A DNA stretch of 47,889 nucleotides, from the NCBI RefSeq assembly GCF_009707865.1, contig NZ_WMBA01000060.1, positions 1 to 47,889 on the forward strand, given 5' to 3'. The notes beneath the pieces were generated by a model. The model was given only the letters and a program-made list of their open reading frames with translations. It was not told the DNA's origin and ran no database searches. Position 1 is the stretch's first letter. Each line of letters opens with the position of its first letter. The DNA comes from Amycolatopsis pithecellobii. GTDB taxonomy: Bacteria > Actinomycetota > Actinomycetes > Mycobacteriales > Pseudonocardiaceae. Of the stretch, positions 1 to 8,423 are shown piece after piece. The position numbers and the translations under genes are program-made.

Positions 1-1
1 G

Positions 2-1204
2 TCGTGGGGTGGGGTCGTGGCCGTCACCGGGGTGGTTGTGCTGCTGCTCCTGGTCGACCTCGCGCTGGCCGGCGGCGTGCGTCAACTCACCTTCGCCCGC
101 TCGGGCGCGACCTCGACTCGCCTTGGTGAGCCCGCCGAAGTGCAGCTCACCATCACCAACCCGGGCAGCCGCCCCATTCGCGGGATCGTGCGGGACGCGT
201 GGCCGCCCAGTGCGGGGGCCCAGCGCGACCGTCACCCTGTCGACATCCTGCCCGGGCACCAGCGCACGATCACCACCACCCTCCGTCCCACCCGGCGCGG
301 GGAACGGGCCGCCGCGCGGGTCACCGTGCGCTCGGTCGGGCCACTCGGGCTCGCCGCCCGCCAAGGGGCGCACCGCGTCCCGTGGGCCGTCCGGGTCCTG
401 CCACCGTTCCACAGCCGCCGCCACCTGCCGGCCCGGCTCGCCCGCCTCCAGCAACTCGACGGCCGCCAAGCCGCGCTCATCCGCAGCCCCGGCACCGAGT
501 TCGACTCCCTCCGCGAGTATGTCATCGGCGACGACGTCCGCTCGATCGACTGGCGCGCCACCGCCCGCGCCGCCGACATCATGGTCCGCACCTGGCGCCC
601 CGAACGCGACCGCCGCGTGCTGCTCGTCCTCGACACCGGGCGCACCTCAGCCGGCCGCGTCGGTGACGAGCCGCGCCTCGACGCGATGCTCGAAGCCGCA
701 CTTCTGCTGGCAACACTGGCTTCCCGCGCCGGCGACCGCGTCGATCTACTTGCCTACGATCGGCAGCTGCGGGCGAAAGTCACCGGCGGCTCGCTCCCCG
801 AACTCGTACACGCGATGGCGCCGCTCGAACCGAGCCTGCTGGAAACGGACGCCCGGGGCCTGGCCGGCGAAATCCTCAGCCGCCAGCGTTCCCTCGTCGT
901 GGTCCTCACCGCACTGGACGCCGCGCCGCTCGAAGAAGGACTGCTGCCGATCCTGCCGTCGCTGACCGCACGGCACCGGCTGCTCGTCGCCTCCGTCGCC
1001 GACCCGCGCATCGCGGAAATGGCTCAGGGACGCGGAAACGCCGAAGCCGTCTACAACGCCGCGGCCGCCGAACGCACCCTCGCCGAGCGTCGGCACGCCA
1101 CGACGTTGCTGCGCAAGCACGGCGTCGAGGTCGTCGACGCCATGCCCGCGGAGCTGCCCCCGGCCCTCGCGGACCGTTACCTGGCCATGAAAGCTAGCCG
1201 GTGA
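2..1204 (+). CDS. DUF58 domain protein (5' truncated by window edge)
   Basis: The frame is open to the left edge. The first GTG inside the window is at 17 (395 aa), but family members usually carry one more N-terminal membrane helix, so the true start is probably outside. Counting from that GTG: a hydrophobic segment at about residues 5-20, a beta-rich stretch, then the DUF58 signature EYVIGDDVRSIDWRAT near 167-182, followed by a vWA-like strand with a degenerate metal site (LVLDTGRTS). DUF58 genes normally sit beside MoxR AAA+ ATPases. Here the nearby SpoIIM-like and RDD genes reproduce the set around M. tuberculosis Rv3693. Its exact role is unknown; an envelope or MoxR-assisted maturation function is inferred. 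Its 3' end overlaps the convergent GH18 gene by 11 nt. Confidence 0.9.
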   Translation, partial: SWGGVVAVTGVVVLLLLVDLALAGGVRQLTFARSGATSTRLGEPAEVQLTITNPGSRPIRGIVRDAWPPSAGAQRDRHPVDILPGHQRTITTTLRPTRRGERAAARVTVRSVGPLGLAARQGAHRVPWAVRVLPPFHSRRHLPARLARLQQLDGRQAALIRSPGTEFDSLREYVIGDDVRSIDWRATARAADIMVRTWRPERDRRVLLVLDTGRTSAGRVGDEPRLDAMLEAALLLATLASRAGDRVDLLAYDRQLRAKVTGGSLPELVHAMAPLEPSLLETDARGLAGEILSRQRSLVVVLTALDAAPLEEGLLPILPSLTARHRLLVASVADPRIAEMAQGRGNAEAVYNAAAAERTLAERRHATTLLRKHGVEVVDAMPAELPPALADRYLAMKASR

Positions 1205-2153
1205 AACCGCGGAAAAGGTTCGTGAATTCGTACTGCGCCTGGGAAATACTGCTGCACGTCGGTGAAACCCCGCCGCCGGGGCACGATCCGTTGTCCCGGC
1301 CCGCGGACCAGAACGCGAGCCGCCCGATGTGGTTCGCATTCGCCCAGCTGACCAGTTGCGCCGCGTCGCTCTGGTCGAAAACCTTGCCGTTGTAGTTCCG
1401 GCCGATCATCGGTGTCACCCCGAGATGCCGGTGCAGGTCGGCGTCCGACATCCCCGGCCACACCTGTTTCAGCTGCCCCAGTGTGCTCTGCGCGGCGGCG
1501 ATCACCGCGTCACCCCAATCGGGCCTGCTCGTGCCGAATTCCATCGTCATCGGGTTCACCAGCACATCGACCCCGTGCGCCGCCGCACTTTGCAGCACCG
1601 TCACCGAATACGGATCCATCCCGAAATCGTCGCCCTGTACCCGCATCGTGTAGCTGATCGTCGTGCCGCGCTCTCGCTGGATCGTGGCCAGGGCGTCGTT
1701 CACGGTGTCTTGCGGGATGGTCGCCTCGACGTCGACATCGAGACTGTTCGTGCCCACCGTGTCGAGAATCTTGCGGTACGCGTTCGCCAGCGCCGTCGCG
1801 TCACCGCAGGTGTACTCCAGATACGGCCCCGCGGCACCGCCGGTCGCCACGATGACCTGCCCGCCCATGGCCTGAAAAGCCTTGATATCGCTCAGAATCC
1901 GGGAATCGTCGAGCGGGATCACCCCGCCCCACGACGGGTTGCAGCCGGAACTGTCGGCGAGCACGAAGGCCAGCGTGAAGGTCTTCTGCCCGGTGGCGTT
2001 GGCAATGTCCACAAGGGACGGTGTAGCCATCGTGATGTCGAGATAGGGAGCCGATCCCGGCGAGGTCACCGCCGCTTGGGCGGGACTCGCGAAACCGAGC
2101 ACGGCCAGCGCGGCCGCGAAGCAGAGTCCGATCCGGGTCTTCCAGTGGGCCAC
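1194..2153 (-). CDS. Secreted GH18-family glycoside hydrolase (chitinase-like)
   Basis: This 319-aa protein has a Sec signal peptide (MAHWKTRIGL... with an A-Q-A cleavage site near residue 27). It then has a single TIM-barrel-like domain carrying the GH18 active-site pattern DxDxE as LDVDVE, with the catalytic Glu near residue 143. GTG at 2153 is preferred over GTG at 2168. It has a GGAGG Shine-Dalgarno 8 nt upstream and starts directly at the signal peptide, whereas the upstream GTG lies inside that ribosome-binding site. No carbohydrate-binding module is present. Family knowledge suggests hydrolysis of chitin or a related beta-1,4-GlcNAc polymer outside the cell; substrate is unproven. It is an isolated gene, downstream of the toxin-antitoxin pair on the same strand. 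Confidence 0.85.
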   Translation of the reverse strand: MAHWKTRIGLCFAAALAVLGFASPAQAAVTSPGSAPYLDITMATPSLVDIANATGQKTFTLAFVLADSSGCNPSWGGVIPLDDSRILSDIKAFQAMGGQVIVATGGAAGPYLEYTCGDATALANAYRKILDTVGTNSLDVDVEATIPQDTVNDALATIQRERGTTISYTMRVQGDDFGMDPYSVTVLQSAAAHGVDVLVNPMTMEFGTSRPDWGDAVIAAAQSTLGQLKQVWPGMSDADLHRHLGVTPMIGRNYNGKVFDQSDAAQLVSWANANHIGRLAFWSAGRDNGSCPGGGVSPTCSSISQAQYEFTNLFRGFTG

Positions 2154-2212
2154 GTCGACCACCTCCACCGGGTGTGTGATTTCCCAACGGTAGATGGTCT
2201 AGACCAAGTGAG

Positions 2213-2512
2213 TCAAGACGTGGTGAGCACCATGAACAGCCTCGTGTTCACGGTTTCCAGCAGCTGCCCGGAAATCTCGCCGGCGAGTTCGCCGAGTGAG
2301 TCCTTCGGCAGATGGTCCAGCCGGGTGTAGGAGATGTGCAGCCCGTCCGGTGTCGTCACCGTGAGGGGATCGGGCGTGTCCACCACATCCATCGTGATGA
2401 CATACGGCACGGCGTCGAGATCGTTGAACATGTCGCCGCTGTAGACCAGAACGCGACGCCGGTCCGGGCCGGCGACCGTCCACAGCTGCCCTCTACGCGG
2501 CCGAGGTGCCAC
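2213..2512 (-). CDS. Putative toxin of a type II toxin-antitoxin pair (MazF/PemK/CcdB-like fold)
   Basis: The 99-aa product begins near RRGQLWTVAGPDRRRVLVYS, followed by a mid-protein stretch TRLDHLPKDSLGELAG. This order (RG-x-W strand, R-x-VLV-S strand, late RLD...L..G) is what MazF/PemK-type endoribonuclease toxins show, but identity is too low for certainty. The GTG start at 2512 has AGGAG 4 nt upstream and overlaps the upstream antitoxin gene by 20 nt, the typical coupled arrangement. If it is a MazF relative it would cleave RNA; a gyrase-poisoning CcdB-like role is the alternative. The call rests mostly on gene pairing and size. Confidence 0.55.
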   Translation of the reverse strand: MAPRPRRGQLWTVAGPDRRRVLVYSGDMFNDLDAVPYVITMDVVDTPDPLTVTTPDGLHISYTRLDHLPKDSLGELAGEISGQLLETVNTRLFMVLTTS

Positions 2513-2729
2513 GCCACTCCTGGCGGCGGTGGTACGCGGCGGTTTCCGCACGCGCCTCGTCGGGATGGGCCTGCCACCACTCGTCGGTCTTTTCGCACAG
2601 CTGCCGGAACGCCTCGCGCTCGACGGCAGCGACGATCCACGCGTGCGCCGACACGCCCGCCTCCGCCGCAAGGGCCTTCACCTGGGCATGCGTGTCGTCC
2701 GACAGTGACAACGCCAGCCGCTTCCCCAT
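2493..2729 (-). CDS. Small antitoxin-like protein (ribbon-helix-helix type)
   Basis: A 78-aa protein starting MGKRLALSLSDDTHAQVKAL. One beta strand followed by two predicted helices (residues 3-35) fits the Arc/MetJ ribbon-helix-helix DNA-binding fold used by many antitoxins. The charged C-terminal part (about 36-78, rich in E, R, W) would be the toxin-neutralising tail. The ATG at 2729 follows an AGGG-type ribosome-binding site. A perfect inverted repeat spans the start codon and is a plausible autoregulatory operator. It lies directly upstream of, and overlaps, the putative toxin. Family assignment is inferred from pattern and context only. Confidence 0.6.
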   Translation of the reverse strand: MGKRLALSLSDDTHAQVKALAAEAGVSAHAWIVAAVEREAFRQLCEKTDEWWQAHPDEARAETAAYHRRQEWRGTSAA

Positions 2730-2751
2730 GCCGTCACCCTACGACGGCATG
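2727..2751. promoter_or_regulatory. Perfect 9-bp inverted repeat over the antitoxin start codon
   Basis: Arms CATGCCGTC (2727-2735) and GACGGCATG (2743-2751) are exact reverse complements separated by 7 nt. The left arm contains the antitoxin ATG (read on the minus strand) and the loop carries its AGGG ribosome-binding site. It may be the DNA operator bound by the antitoxin, or an mRNA hairpin that hides the start. Confidence 0.6.
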
Positions 2752-2786
2752 CCACGACGTCGGCTGAAGCGCGGCGGGCGTGTCGT

Positions 2787-3791
2787 TCACCCCGCCTCCG
2801 GCCGCACGTCACCCCCGTAGGCGGCATCGACGTCGCCGGTCACGCCCGCCCGCGCGGCCCGCCTGCCGAGTACGAACACGTACGTCAGGAACGCCAGCTC
2901 GGCCACCGCGCCGATGCCGATACGGGCCCACGTCGGCAGTCCGGACGGGGTCACGAACGCCTCGATCACCCCGGACACCAGCAGCACGCAGGCGAGCCCG
3001 AGCGCCATCGCCGCCGTCGCGCGGCCCTCCTGCGCGAGTGCGACGGCGCGGCTGCGCGGGCCCGGGTTGATCACCGCCCAGCCGAGCCGCAGCCCGGTGC
3101 CCGCCGCGACGAACACGGCGGTCAGCTCCAGCAGGCCGTGCGGGGTGATGAGGCCGAAGAAGATGTCCAGCCGCCCGGCCGCGGACATCAGGCCCGCGGA
3201 CACCCCGACGTTCGCCGCGTTCGCCCACAGTGCGGCGAACACCGGAATCCCAGCCAGGACACCGAAAAACAGGCACGTCGCGGCGACCCACGCATTGTTC
3301 GTCCATACCTGCGCGGCGAACGAACCCGCCGGATTCGACGAGTAGTACGTTTCGAATTCACCGCCCGGCTCGGTCAGCCTGCGGACCTGCTCGGGTGCGG
3401 CGATACTTGCCTGTACCCGGGTGCTGGTGGCGACCCAGGCGGCGAGCAGTCCGCTGACCACGATCGTCACCGCCGCGGTGGACAGCCACCACCGGCGGGC
3501 ACGGTAGACGGCGGCCGGAAACCGTTGTGCGAAGAACAATCCGACCTCGCGCCAGGCCGGGTTGTGCGTGCCGGTGACCGCGGAGCGGGCGCGCGTGACC
3601 AGTGTGGAAAGCCGGGACAGCAGCGCGGGATCCGGTGCGGACGAGCGCAGCGCCGACAGGTGCGTTGCCGTGCGCTGGTAGAGCGCGATGAGCTCGTCAG
3701 CCTCGGCGCCGGACACCCGGCGCCGCGCGAGCAGCTCACCGAGCCGGTCCCATTCGGCGCGATGGGCCGCGACGAAGAGATCGACGTCCAC
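2787..3791 (-). CDS. Stage II sporulation protein M-like (DUF95) membrane protein
   Basis: A 334-aa protein with a soluble helical N-terminus (about 1-95) and about five hydrophobic helices (roughly 100-120, 168-195, 220-240, 260-280, 290-310). The pattern LITPHGLLELTAVFVAAG near 215-232 is characteristic of the SpoIIM/DUF95 family. In sporulating Firmicutes SpoIIM belongs to an engulfment peptidoglycan-remodelling complex. The actinobacterial homologue (Rv3694c in M. tuberculosis) has no established function. GTG at 3791 is preceded by TAATCT at a 6-nt gap, suggesting a leaderless transcript. It is divergent from the RDD gene, as in Mycobacterium. Confidence 0.88.
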   Translation of the reverse strand: MDVDLFVAAHRAEWDRLGELLARRRVSGAEADELIALYQRTATHLSALRSSAPDPALLSRLSTLVTRARSAVTGTHNPAWREVGLFFAQRFPAAVYRARRWWLSTAAVTIVVSGLLAAWVATSTRVQASIAAPEQVRRLTEPGGEFETYYSSNPAGSFAAQVWTNNAWVAATCLFFGVLAGIPVFAALWANAANVGVSAGLMSAAGRLDIFFGLITPHGLLELTAVFVAAGTGLRLGWAVINPGPRSRAVALAQEGRATAAMALGLACVLLVSGVIEAFVTPSGLPTWARIGIGAVAELAFLTYVFVLGRRAARAGVTGDVDAAYGGDVRPEAG

Positions 3792-3897
3792 GCGGCCAGA
3801 TTACCAATCCGACCAAAAGCAGGCAGACCCCGAGCAATACGTAACCGTTGCTACGCAAGCAAGACAGCCATGACAAACGGCGCAGTACAGTGAGCGG
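3792..3897. promoter_or_regulatory. Divergent promoter region with two leaderless-type -10 elements
   Basis: On the minus strand TAATCT (3803-3798) ends 6 nt before the SpoIIM-like GTG. On the plus strand TACAGT (3886-3891) ends 6 nt before the RDD-protein GTG. Neither start has a Shine-Dalgarno sequence. No convincing -35 box is seen on either side. Confidence 0.55.
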
Positions 3898-4653
3898 GTG
3901 AGTCCCGAACCCGATCTGGTGACCGGCGACGCGGTCGTGCTGGATCTGCGGCTGGCCCGGCTGGCCAGCCGGGGGCTGGCGTTCGCGATCGACGCGGTCA
4001 TCCAGCTCGGCATCCTGCTCGCCGGGTTCTTCGTGGTGCTCATCGCGGGGCCGGATGACGAGGCGCTGCGTGCCGCCGTCCTGCTGAGCATGCTGGTGCT
4101 GGTGCGGGTCGGTTATGCGCTCCTGTTCGAGGGGCTGGGCCGCGGTCGCACCCCGGGCAAGGCGGTGTTCGGGTTGCGTGCGGTGCGGGACGACGGCGGG
4201 CCGATCCGGTTCCGGCACGCGCTGACGCGGGCGCTCGCGAACGCGATCGTGGACTTCGGGCCGGTGTTCATCTGGGGCGCGGTGGCGCTGATCTGTTCGC
4301 TGGTGTCGGAGAAATCCAAGCGGGTAGGGGACTTTCTCGCCGGCACCGTGGTGGTGCTGGAACGCGCGCCCGAGGAGCTCAGGGTGGACATCGTGATGCC
4401 GCCGCCGTTGATGTCCTGGGCCGCGGGGCTCGAGCTGTCCGGGCTGCCCGACGATCTCGCGCTCGCCGTGCGCCAGTACCTCGCGCGGTACTCCTCCCTG
4501 CGCCCGGAGGCGCGGGACAGCCTGGGCCTGAATCTCGCGCACGAGGTCGCGGGCCGGATCGGCGCGCCGGTGCCGCCGGGCGTGCCGCCGTGGGCGTATC
4601 TGATGGCGGTGCTCGCCGAGCGTCGCAACCGCGCGGCGGGATGGGTCAGCTGA
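3898..4653 (+). CDS. RDD family membrane protein
   Basis: A 251-aa protein with the RDD signature: an Arg in LASRGLAFAIDAVI at the first helix and acidic residues following it, two strongly hydrophobic helices (about 25-45 and 55-80), and the family motif RTPGKAVFGLRAVRDDGG near 83-100. The C-terminal 90 residues are soluble and include AVRQYLARYSSLRPEARDSL, found in actinobacterial homologues (Rv3695 type). Function is unknown; transport has been proposed for some RDD proteins. GTG at 3898 follows TACAGT by 6 nt, so translation may be leaderless. Its last 8 nt overlap the convergent metallopeptidase gene. Confidence 0.88.
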   Translation: MSPEPDLVTGDAVVLDLRLARLASRGLAFAIDAVIQLGILLAGFFVVLIAGPDDEALRAAVLLSMLVLVRVGYALLFEGLGRGRTPGKAVFGLRAVRDDGGPIRFRHALTRALANAIVDFGPVFIWGAVALICSLVSEKSKRVGDFLAGTVVVLERAPEELRVDIVMPPPLMSWAAGLELSGLPDDLALAVRQYLARYSSLRPEARDSLGLNLAHEVAGRIGAPVPPGVPPWAYLMAVLAERRNRAAGWVS

Positions 4654-5650
4654 CGTCGGCGTCGGCGGCGGCGAAGGTGTTGCACTGGGCGAGCCGGTCG
4701 CTCTGCGCGCCCTTTCGCCACCAGGCCGCGTAATGCGCGTTGGTGCCGTGGTCGTGGCTGCCGGAAGTGTTGTCACCGCGGGTGTCCTGGTCGTACCAGG
4801 CGGTGTCGAACACGGCCTGCGTCACCGTGCCGCCCTGGTTGGCCGTCGCGCCGAGGAACATGCCCGAGAAGCACTGCGCCTGCAGTTCCTTGCGGCGCGA
4901 CATCTCCAGGCCGTTCGCGCTGTCCTGGCCGTCGGTGTAGATCTGCTGCCACACCGCGTCCATCAGACCGACCAGGTCCTGCACATGATGCCCGTATTCG
5001 TGGGCGAACAACGCGAGGTAGACGCCGGGTTTGTTGCCGTACTGGTCGGTCTGCAGCCCGCGATACGGGACGTACAAGTGGTCCTTGCAGTAGTAGGACG
5101 CGGTGGACAGGCCGACGTCGATCGTGCCGCACTCGGTGGTGAAGCTGGGGCCCGACGGGAATTCCAGCTGGGGCGGGTGGAACGGCAGGTTCATCGACGT
5201 CAGCAGCTGGCCCCACCGGGCGTTGAGGCAGTCGGCCGCCGCGGTGAAGAACGCCTTCGACGCGGCCGGGCTGCTCGGCCAGCCGGGCACGGAGCAGGAG
5301 GCGTTCGACAGGCCCGCGGTCGGGTTCGTCAGCAGCGGGTGGTCGGCGAGGGTGTAGATCTTCCGCGGCACGGCCGACGACGAGCGCGTGGTCGTCGTGC
5401 TGGTGGTCGTGGTGGTGGTGGACGAACGGGTGGTGCTCGTGCTGACCGGAGCCGGCGTCGTGGTGTCGTACGAGGACGCCGTGCTGGAATGGGACGAACC
5501 CGAGGTCAGCACGATGACGAGGGTGACCGTGAGCAGCACCGTCGCACTCAGTGAGATGGCGACGATGGCGCCGACGGGTTTCTTCTTCGGCGCGGGCGGC
5601 GGGTAGGGAGTCCACGGCGGCGGCCACTGGCCCGGTGGAGGTTGGCTCAT
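4646..5650 (-). CDS. Membrane-anchored neutral zinc metallopeptidase (YpfJ-like)
   Basis: A 334-aa protein. A proline-rich cytoplasmic N-terminus is followed by one membrane helix (VGAIVAISLSATVLLTVTLV, about 26-45), then a low-complexity Ser/Thr linker (about 50-90) likely to span the cell wall. The catalytic domain has the HExxH zinc motif as HEYGHHVQ and a downstream RRKELQAQCFSG segment typical of the neutral zinc metallopeptidase family. ATG at 5650 is chosen because AGGAG lies upstream and the protein then begins with the MSQPPPG tail. Substrate is unknown. The gene is convergent with the RDD gene and transcribed away from the M16 operon. Confidence 0.88.
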   Translation of the reverse strand: MSQPPPGQWPPPWTPYPPPAPKKKPVGAIVAISLSATVLLTVTLVIVLTSGSSHSSTASSYDTTTPAPVSTSTTRSSTTTTTTSTTTTRSSSAVPRKIYTLADHPLLTNPTAGLSNASCSVPGWPSSPAASKAFFTAAADCLNARWGQLLTSMNLPFHPPQLEFPSGPSFTTECGTIDVGLSTASYYCKDHLYVPYRGLQTDQYGNKPGVYLALFAHEYGHHVQDLVGLMDAVWQQIYTDGQDSANGLEMSRRKELQAQCFSGMFLGATANQGGTVTQAVFDTAWYDQDTRGDNTSGSHDHGTNAHYAAWWRKGAQSDRLAQCNTFAAADADVS

Positions 5651-5760
5651 GGCCGGCTCGTCTCCTGCTGCTCGGGGTGCGGTTGCAGCATACGGGCCGG
5701 CGCCGATTCGATCATCGACGCGCTGCCCGGTGGCCACTCCGTGGCCGTAGAGTGGGGCGC

Positions 5761-7041
5761 ATGCCCGACAACTCGCGCTTCACCCTGGCCAACGGCTTAC
5801 GCGTCGTGCTCGCGCCTGACCCGACGGCGCCCGTCGTCGGCGTCTCCGTGCACTACGACGTGGGTTTCCGTTCGGAGCCCGAGGGGCGCACCGGTTTCGC
5901 GCACCTCTTCGAGCACCTGATGTTCCAGGGCAGCGAGAGTCTGGAGAAGCTGGCGCACTTCAAGATCGTGCAGTCCAGCGGCGGCACCTTCAACGGTTCG
6001 ACGCACCCGGACTACACGGACTACTTCGAGGTGCTGCCGTCCGCGGCGCTGGAGCGGGCGCTGTTCCTCGAGGCCGACCGGATGCGCGCGCCGAAGCTGA
6101 CGCAGGAGAACCTCGCCAACCAGATCGACGTGGTGAAGGAGGAGATCCGGCTCAACGTGCTGAACCGGCCGTACGGCGGGTTCCCGTGGATCCTCCTGCC
6201 TCCGGTGCTGTACCAGACCTTTCCCAACGCCCACAACGGCTACGGTGATTTCACCGATCTCGAGCAGGCGAGCCTCGACGACTGTGCGGCGTTCTTCGAC
6301 ACCTATTATTCGCCGGCGAACGCGGTGCTGACCGTCGCCGGTGACTTCGAGCCGGATCGTGCGCGTGAGCTGATCGAGAAGCATTTCGGGGACGTGCCGC
6401 ACCGCCCCGCGCCGCCGAAGCGCTCGTTCGCCGAGCCGCGGCCGTCGGGTGAGCTGCGCGGCAGCCACACCGACCCGCACGCCCCGCTGCCGGCGCTCGC
6501 GGTCGGCTACCGGATGCCGGACCCGGTCAACGAACTCGACGGCTACCTGGCGAACCTCGTGCTCGCCGGGGTGCTCACCGATGGCGACGGCGCCCGGCTG
6601 CAGCAGCGGCTCGTGCACCGCGAGCCGCTCGTCACCGATATCGGCGCGGGTGCCGGGTTGTTCGGCCCGTTCGAGGCGCGTGACCCGGACACCTTCTCCA
6701 TCACCGCGATCCACACCCCGGACGTCTCGCCGGAGCGCGTTCTCACGGCGGTCGACGAGGAGCTCGAGAAGCTCGCCGCGACCCCGCCCGAGCCGCAGGA
6801 GCTGGCGAAGGTCACCGCCCGCTGGAGCGCGAGCCTGCACTCCGAGCACGACCGGCTGGTGTCGCGCACCCTCGGCCTCGGGTCGTTCGAGCTGCTCTAC
6901 GGCGACCCGTCCTTGATCTACCGGCTGGCGGACCGGATGGCCGCCGTCACCGCCGAGGATGTCGCGGCGGCGGCGAAGGCCCTGCGCCCCGATTCACGCG
7001 CGGTCCTCGTCGTCGAGCCACAGAACGGAGAAAGCAAGTGA
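5761..7041 (+). CDS. M16 family zinc peptidase, catalytic subunit
   Basis: A 426-aa member of the insulinase/mitochondrial-processing-peptidase family. The inverted zinc motif HxxEH is HLFEH at 48-52, and the third ligand lies in VVKEEIR with Glu about 76 residues later (residue 128), the canonical spacing. Two roughly 210-residue M16 halves follow. ATG at 5761 has TAGAGT ending 7 nt upstream (possible leaderless start), although GGGG nearby could also act as a ribosome-binding site. It overlaps the next gene by GTGA; such pairs act as a catalytic plus non-catalytic heterodimer. Location is cytoplasmic because there is no signal peptide. Confidence 0.93.
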   Translation: MPDNSRFTLANGLRVVLAPDPTAPVVGVSVHYDVGFRSEPEGRTGFAHLFEHLMFQGSESLEKLAHFKIVQSSGGTFNGSTHPDYTDYFEVLPSAALERALFLEADRMRAPKLTQENLANQIDVVKEEIRLNVLNRPYGGFPWILLPPVLYQTFPNAHNGYGDFTDLEQASLDDCAAFFDTYYSPANAVLTVAGDFEPDRARELIEKHFGDVPHRPAPPKRSFAEPRPSGELRGSHTDPHAPLPALAVGYRMPDPVNELDGYLANLVLAGVLTDGDGARLQQRLVHREPLVTDIGAGAGLFGPFEARDPDTFSITAIHTPDVSPERVLTAVDEELEKLAATPPEPQELAKVTARWSASLHSEHDRLVSRTLGLGSFELLYGDPSLIYRLADRMAAVTAEDVAAAAKALRPDSRAVLVVEPQNGESK

Positions 7042-8423
7042 GCACTGCGACGCATCGCGACGCGGCGGAGATCGGCCGGACGGACAAGGGCCCGCGTCCC
7101 GTGCCGCCGCTCGGGGACCAGCGCGCCGCTGCCGATCTGTCCTCCGTGGACACCACGCTCGGCAACGGGCTGCGGGTGCTGGCCGTGCGCAAGGCGAATG
7201 TGCCGCTCGTCGAGGTGCGGCTGCGGATTCCCTTCGCAGGCAGCGATCCGCTCCACGCGGCGACGGCCGAAGTGCTGTCGGAGACGCTGTTCACCGGTAC
7301 CGCGCGGCGCGACCGCGTCGAGATCGACACCGAGCTGGCGCTGATCGGTGGTGAGCTGAGCGCGAGCGTCGACCCGGAACGCCTTGCCATCACGGGGAAC
7401 GCGCTCGCGAGCGGGCTGCCGACACTGCTGGACGTGCTCGCCGACGTGCTCACCTCGGCGTCCTATGTGGACAATGAAGTGGGCCGGGAGTCGGCGCGGC
7501 TGGTCGAGCGGCTCGCCGTGTCACGCACCCAGCCGCGAGTGATCGCGCGGGAGGCGCTGCTCAAGCACGTGTACGGCGAGCACCCGGTCACCCGCGAGAT
7601 GCCGGAGGCCGAAGACGTCGCGAAGGTGACCCCGGACGCCGTTCGTGCGCTGCACGCCAATGCGGTGCTGCCGCGCGGTTCGACACTGGTGATCGTCGGT
7701 GACATCGCGCCGGATGACGTTGCCGGCCAGCTCGAAAATGCCTTGCAGAGCTGGCAATCCGGTGCCGACGCGGCGGTGCTGCCGGAGCTGCCGGCGCTGA
7801 GCGGCGGGGACGTGCTGCTGGTGCCGCGGGCCGGTGCCGTGCAGGCGCAGATCCGGCTCATCGCCCAGGCGCTGCCGCGGACCGATCCGCGTTACGCCGC
7901 GTTGCAGCTGGCGAACCTGGTCTACGGCGGGTACTTCTCGTCGCGGCTGGTGGAAAACATCCGTGAGGACAAGGGTTACACCTACAGTGCGCACTCCGGG
8001 TTCGAGTTCACCGGCGCCACGGCCACGGTCGGGGTGGATGCGGACACCGCGAACGACGTGACGGCCGCGGCGGTGCTGGAGACCTTCTACGAACTGGGCC
8101 GGCTCGCGCTTGTGCCGCCGACTGAAGAGGAAGTCGAGTCGGTGCGCCAGTATGCGGTCGGCTCGCTACTCACCTCGACCGCCTCGCAGGCCGGCTTGGC
8201 CAGTCAGCTGTCCGCGCTCGCGGCGGCCGGGCTCGGCGCGGAGTGGCTCGCCGAACACCCGGCGCGCCTGCAGGCCGTGACGGTGGACGAGGTCGCGCAG
8301 GCCGCGCTGGACTTCTTCGCACCGGCGCGGTTCACCGGCGTCGTCGTCGGTGATGCGGAAAGTCTCGCGCCGAAGCTGGCCGCGCTCGGCGGATTCACGG
8401 TGGGAGAGCCTGCGCAGCGATGA
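7038..8423 (+). CDS. M16 family peptidase, non-catalytic partner subunit
   Basis: A 461-aa protein with the M16 fold, but the HxxEH position is lost (IPFAGSDPLHAATAEVLSE). The C-terminal substrate-binding Arg/Tyr pair is retained in RLVENIREDKGYTYS near 304-318. This is the usual signature of the regulatory subunit in two-gene M16 systems. The first roughly 35 residues are an extra polar tail. GTG at 7038 overlaps the upstream stop as GTGA, implying translational coupling and equal stoichiometry. It overlaps the downstream Nudix gene as ATGA, so all three are co-translated. Confidence 0.92.
   Translation: MSTATHRDAAEIGRTDKGPRPVPPLGDQRAAADLSSVDTTLGNGLRVLAVRKANVPLVEVRLRIPFAGSDPLHAATAEVLSETLFTGTARRDRVEIDTELALIGGELSASVDPERLAITGNALASGLPTLLDVLADVLTSASYVDNEVGRESARLVERLAVSRTQPRVIAREALLKHVYGEHPVTREMPEAEDVAKVTPDAVRALHANAVLPRGSTLVIVGDIAPDDVAGQLENALQSWQSGADAAVLPELPALSGGDVLLVPRAGAVQAQIRLIAQALPRTDPRYAALQLANLVYGGYFSSRLVENIREDKGYTYSAHSGFEFTGATATVGVDADTANDVTAAAVLETFYELGRLALVPPTEEEVESVRQYAVGSLLTSTASQAGLASQLSALAAAGLGAEWLAEHPARLQAVTVDEVAQAALDFFAPARFTGVVVGDAESLAPKLAALGGFTVGEPAQR

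Noticed and set aside
1329..2330. 333-codon open frame on the plus strand opposite the GH18 gene
   Set aside because: Translation is H/R/V-rich without domains; the opposite strand encodes a signal peptide and the GH18 active site.
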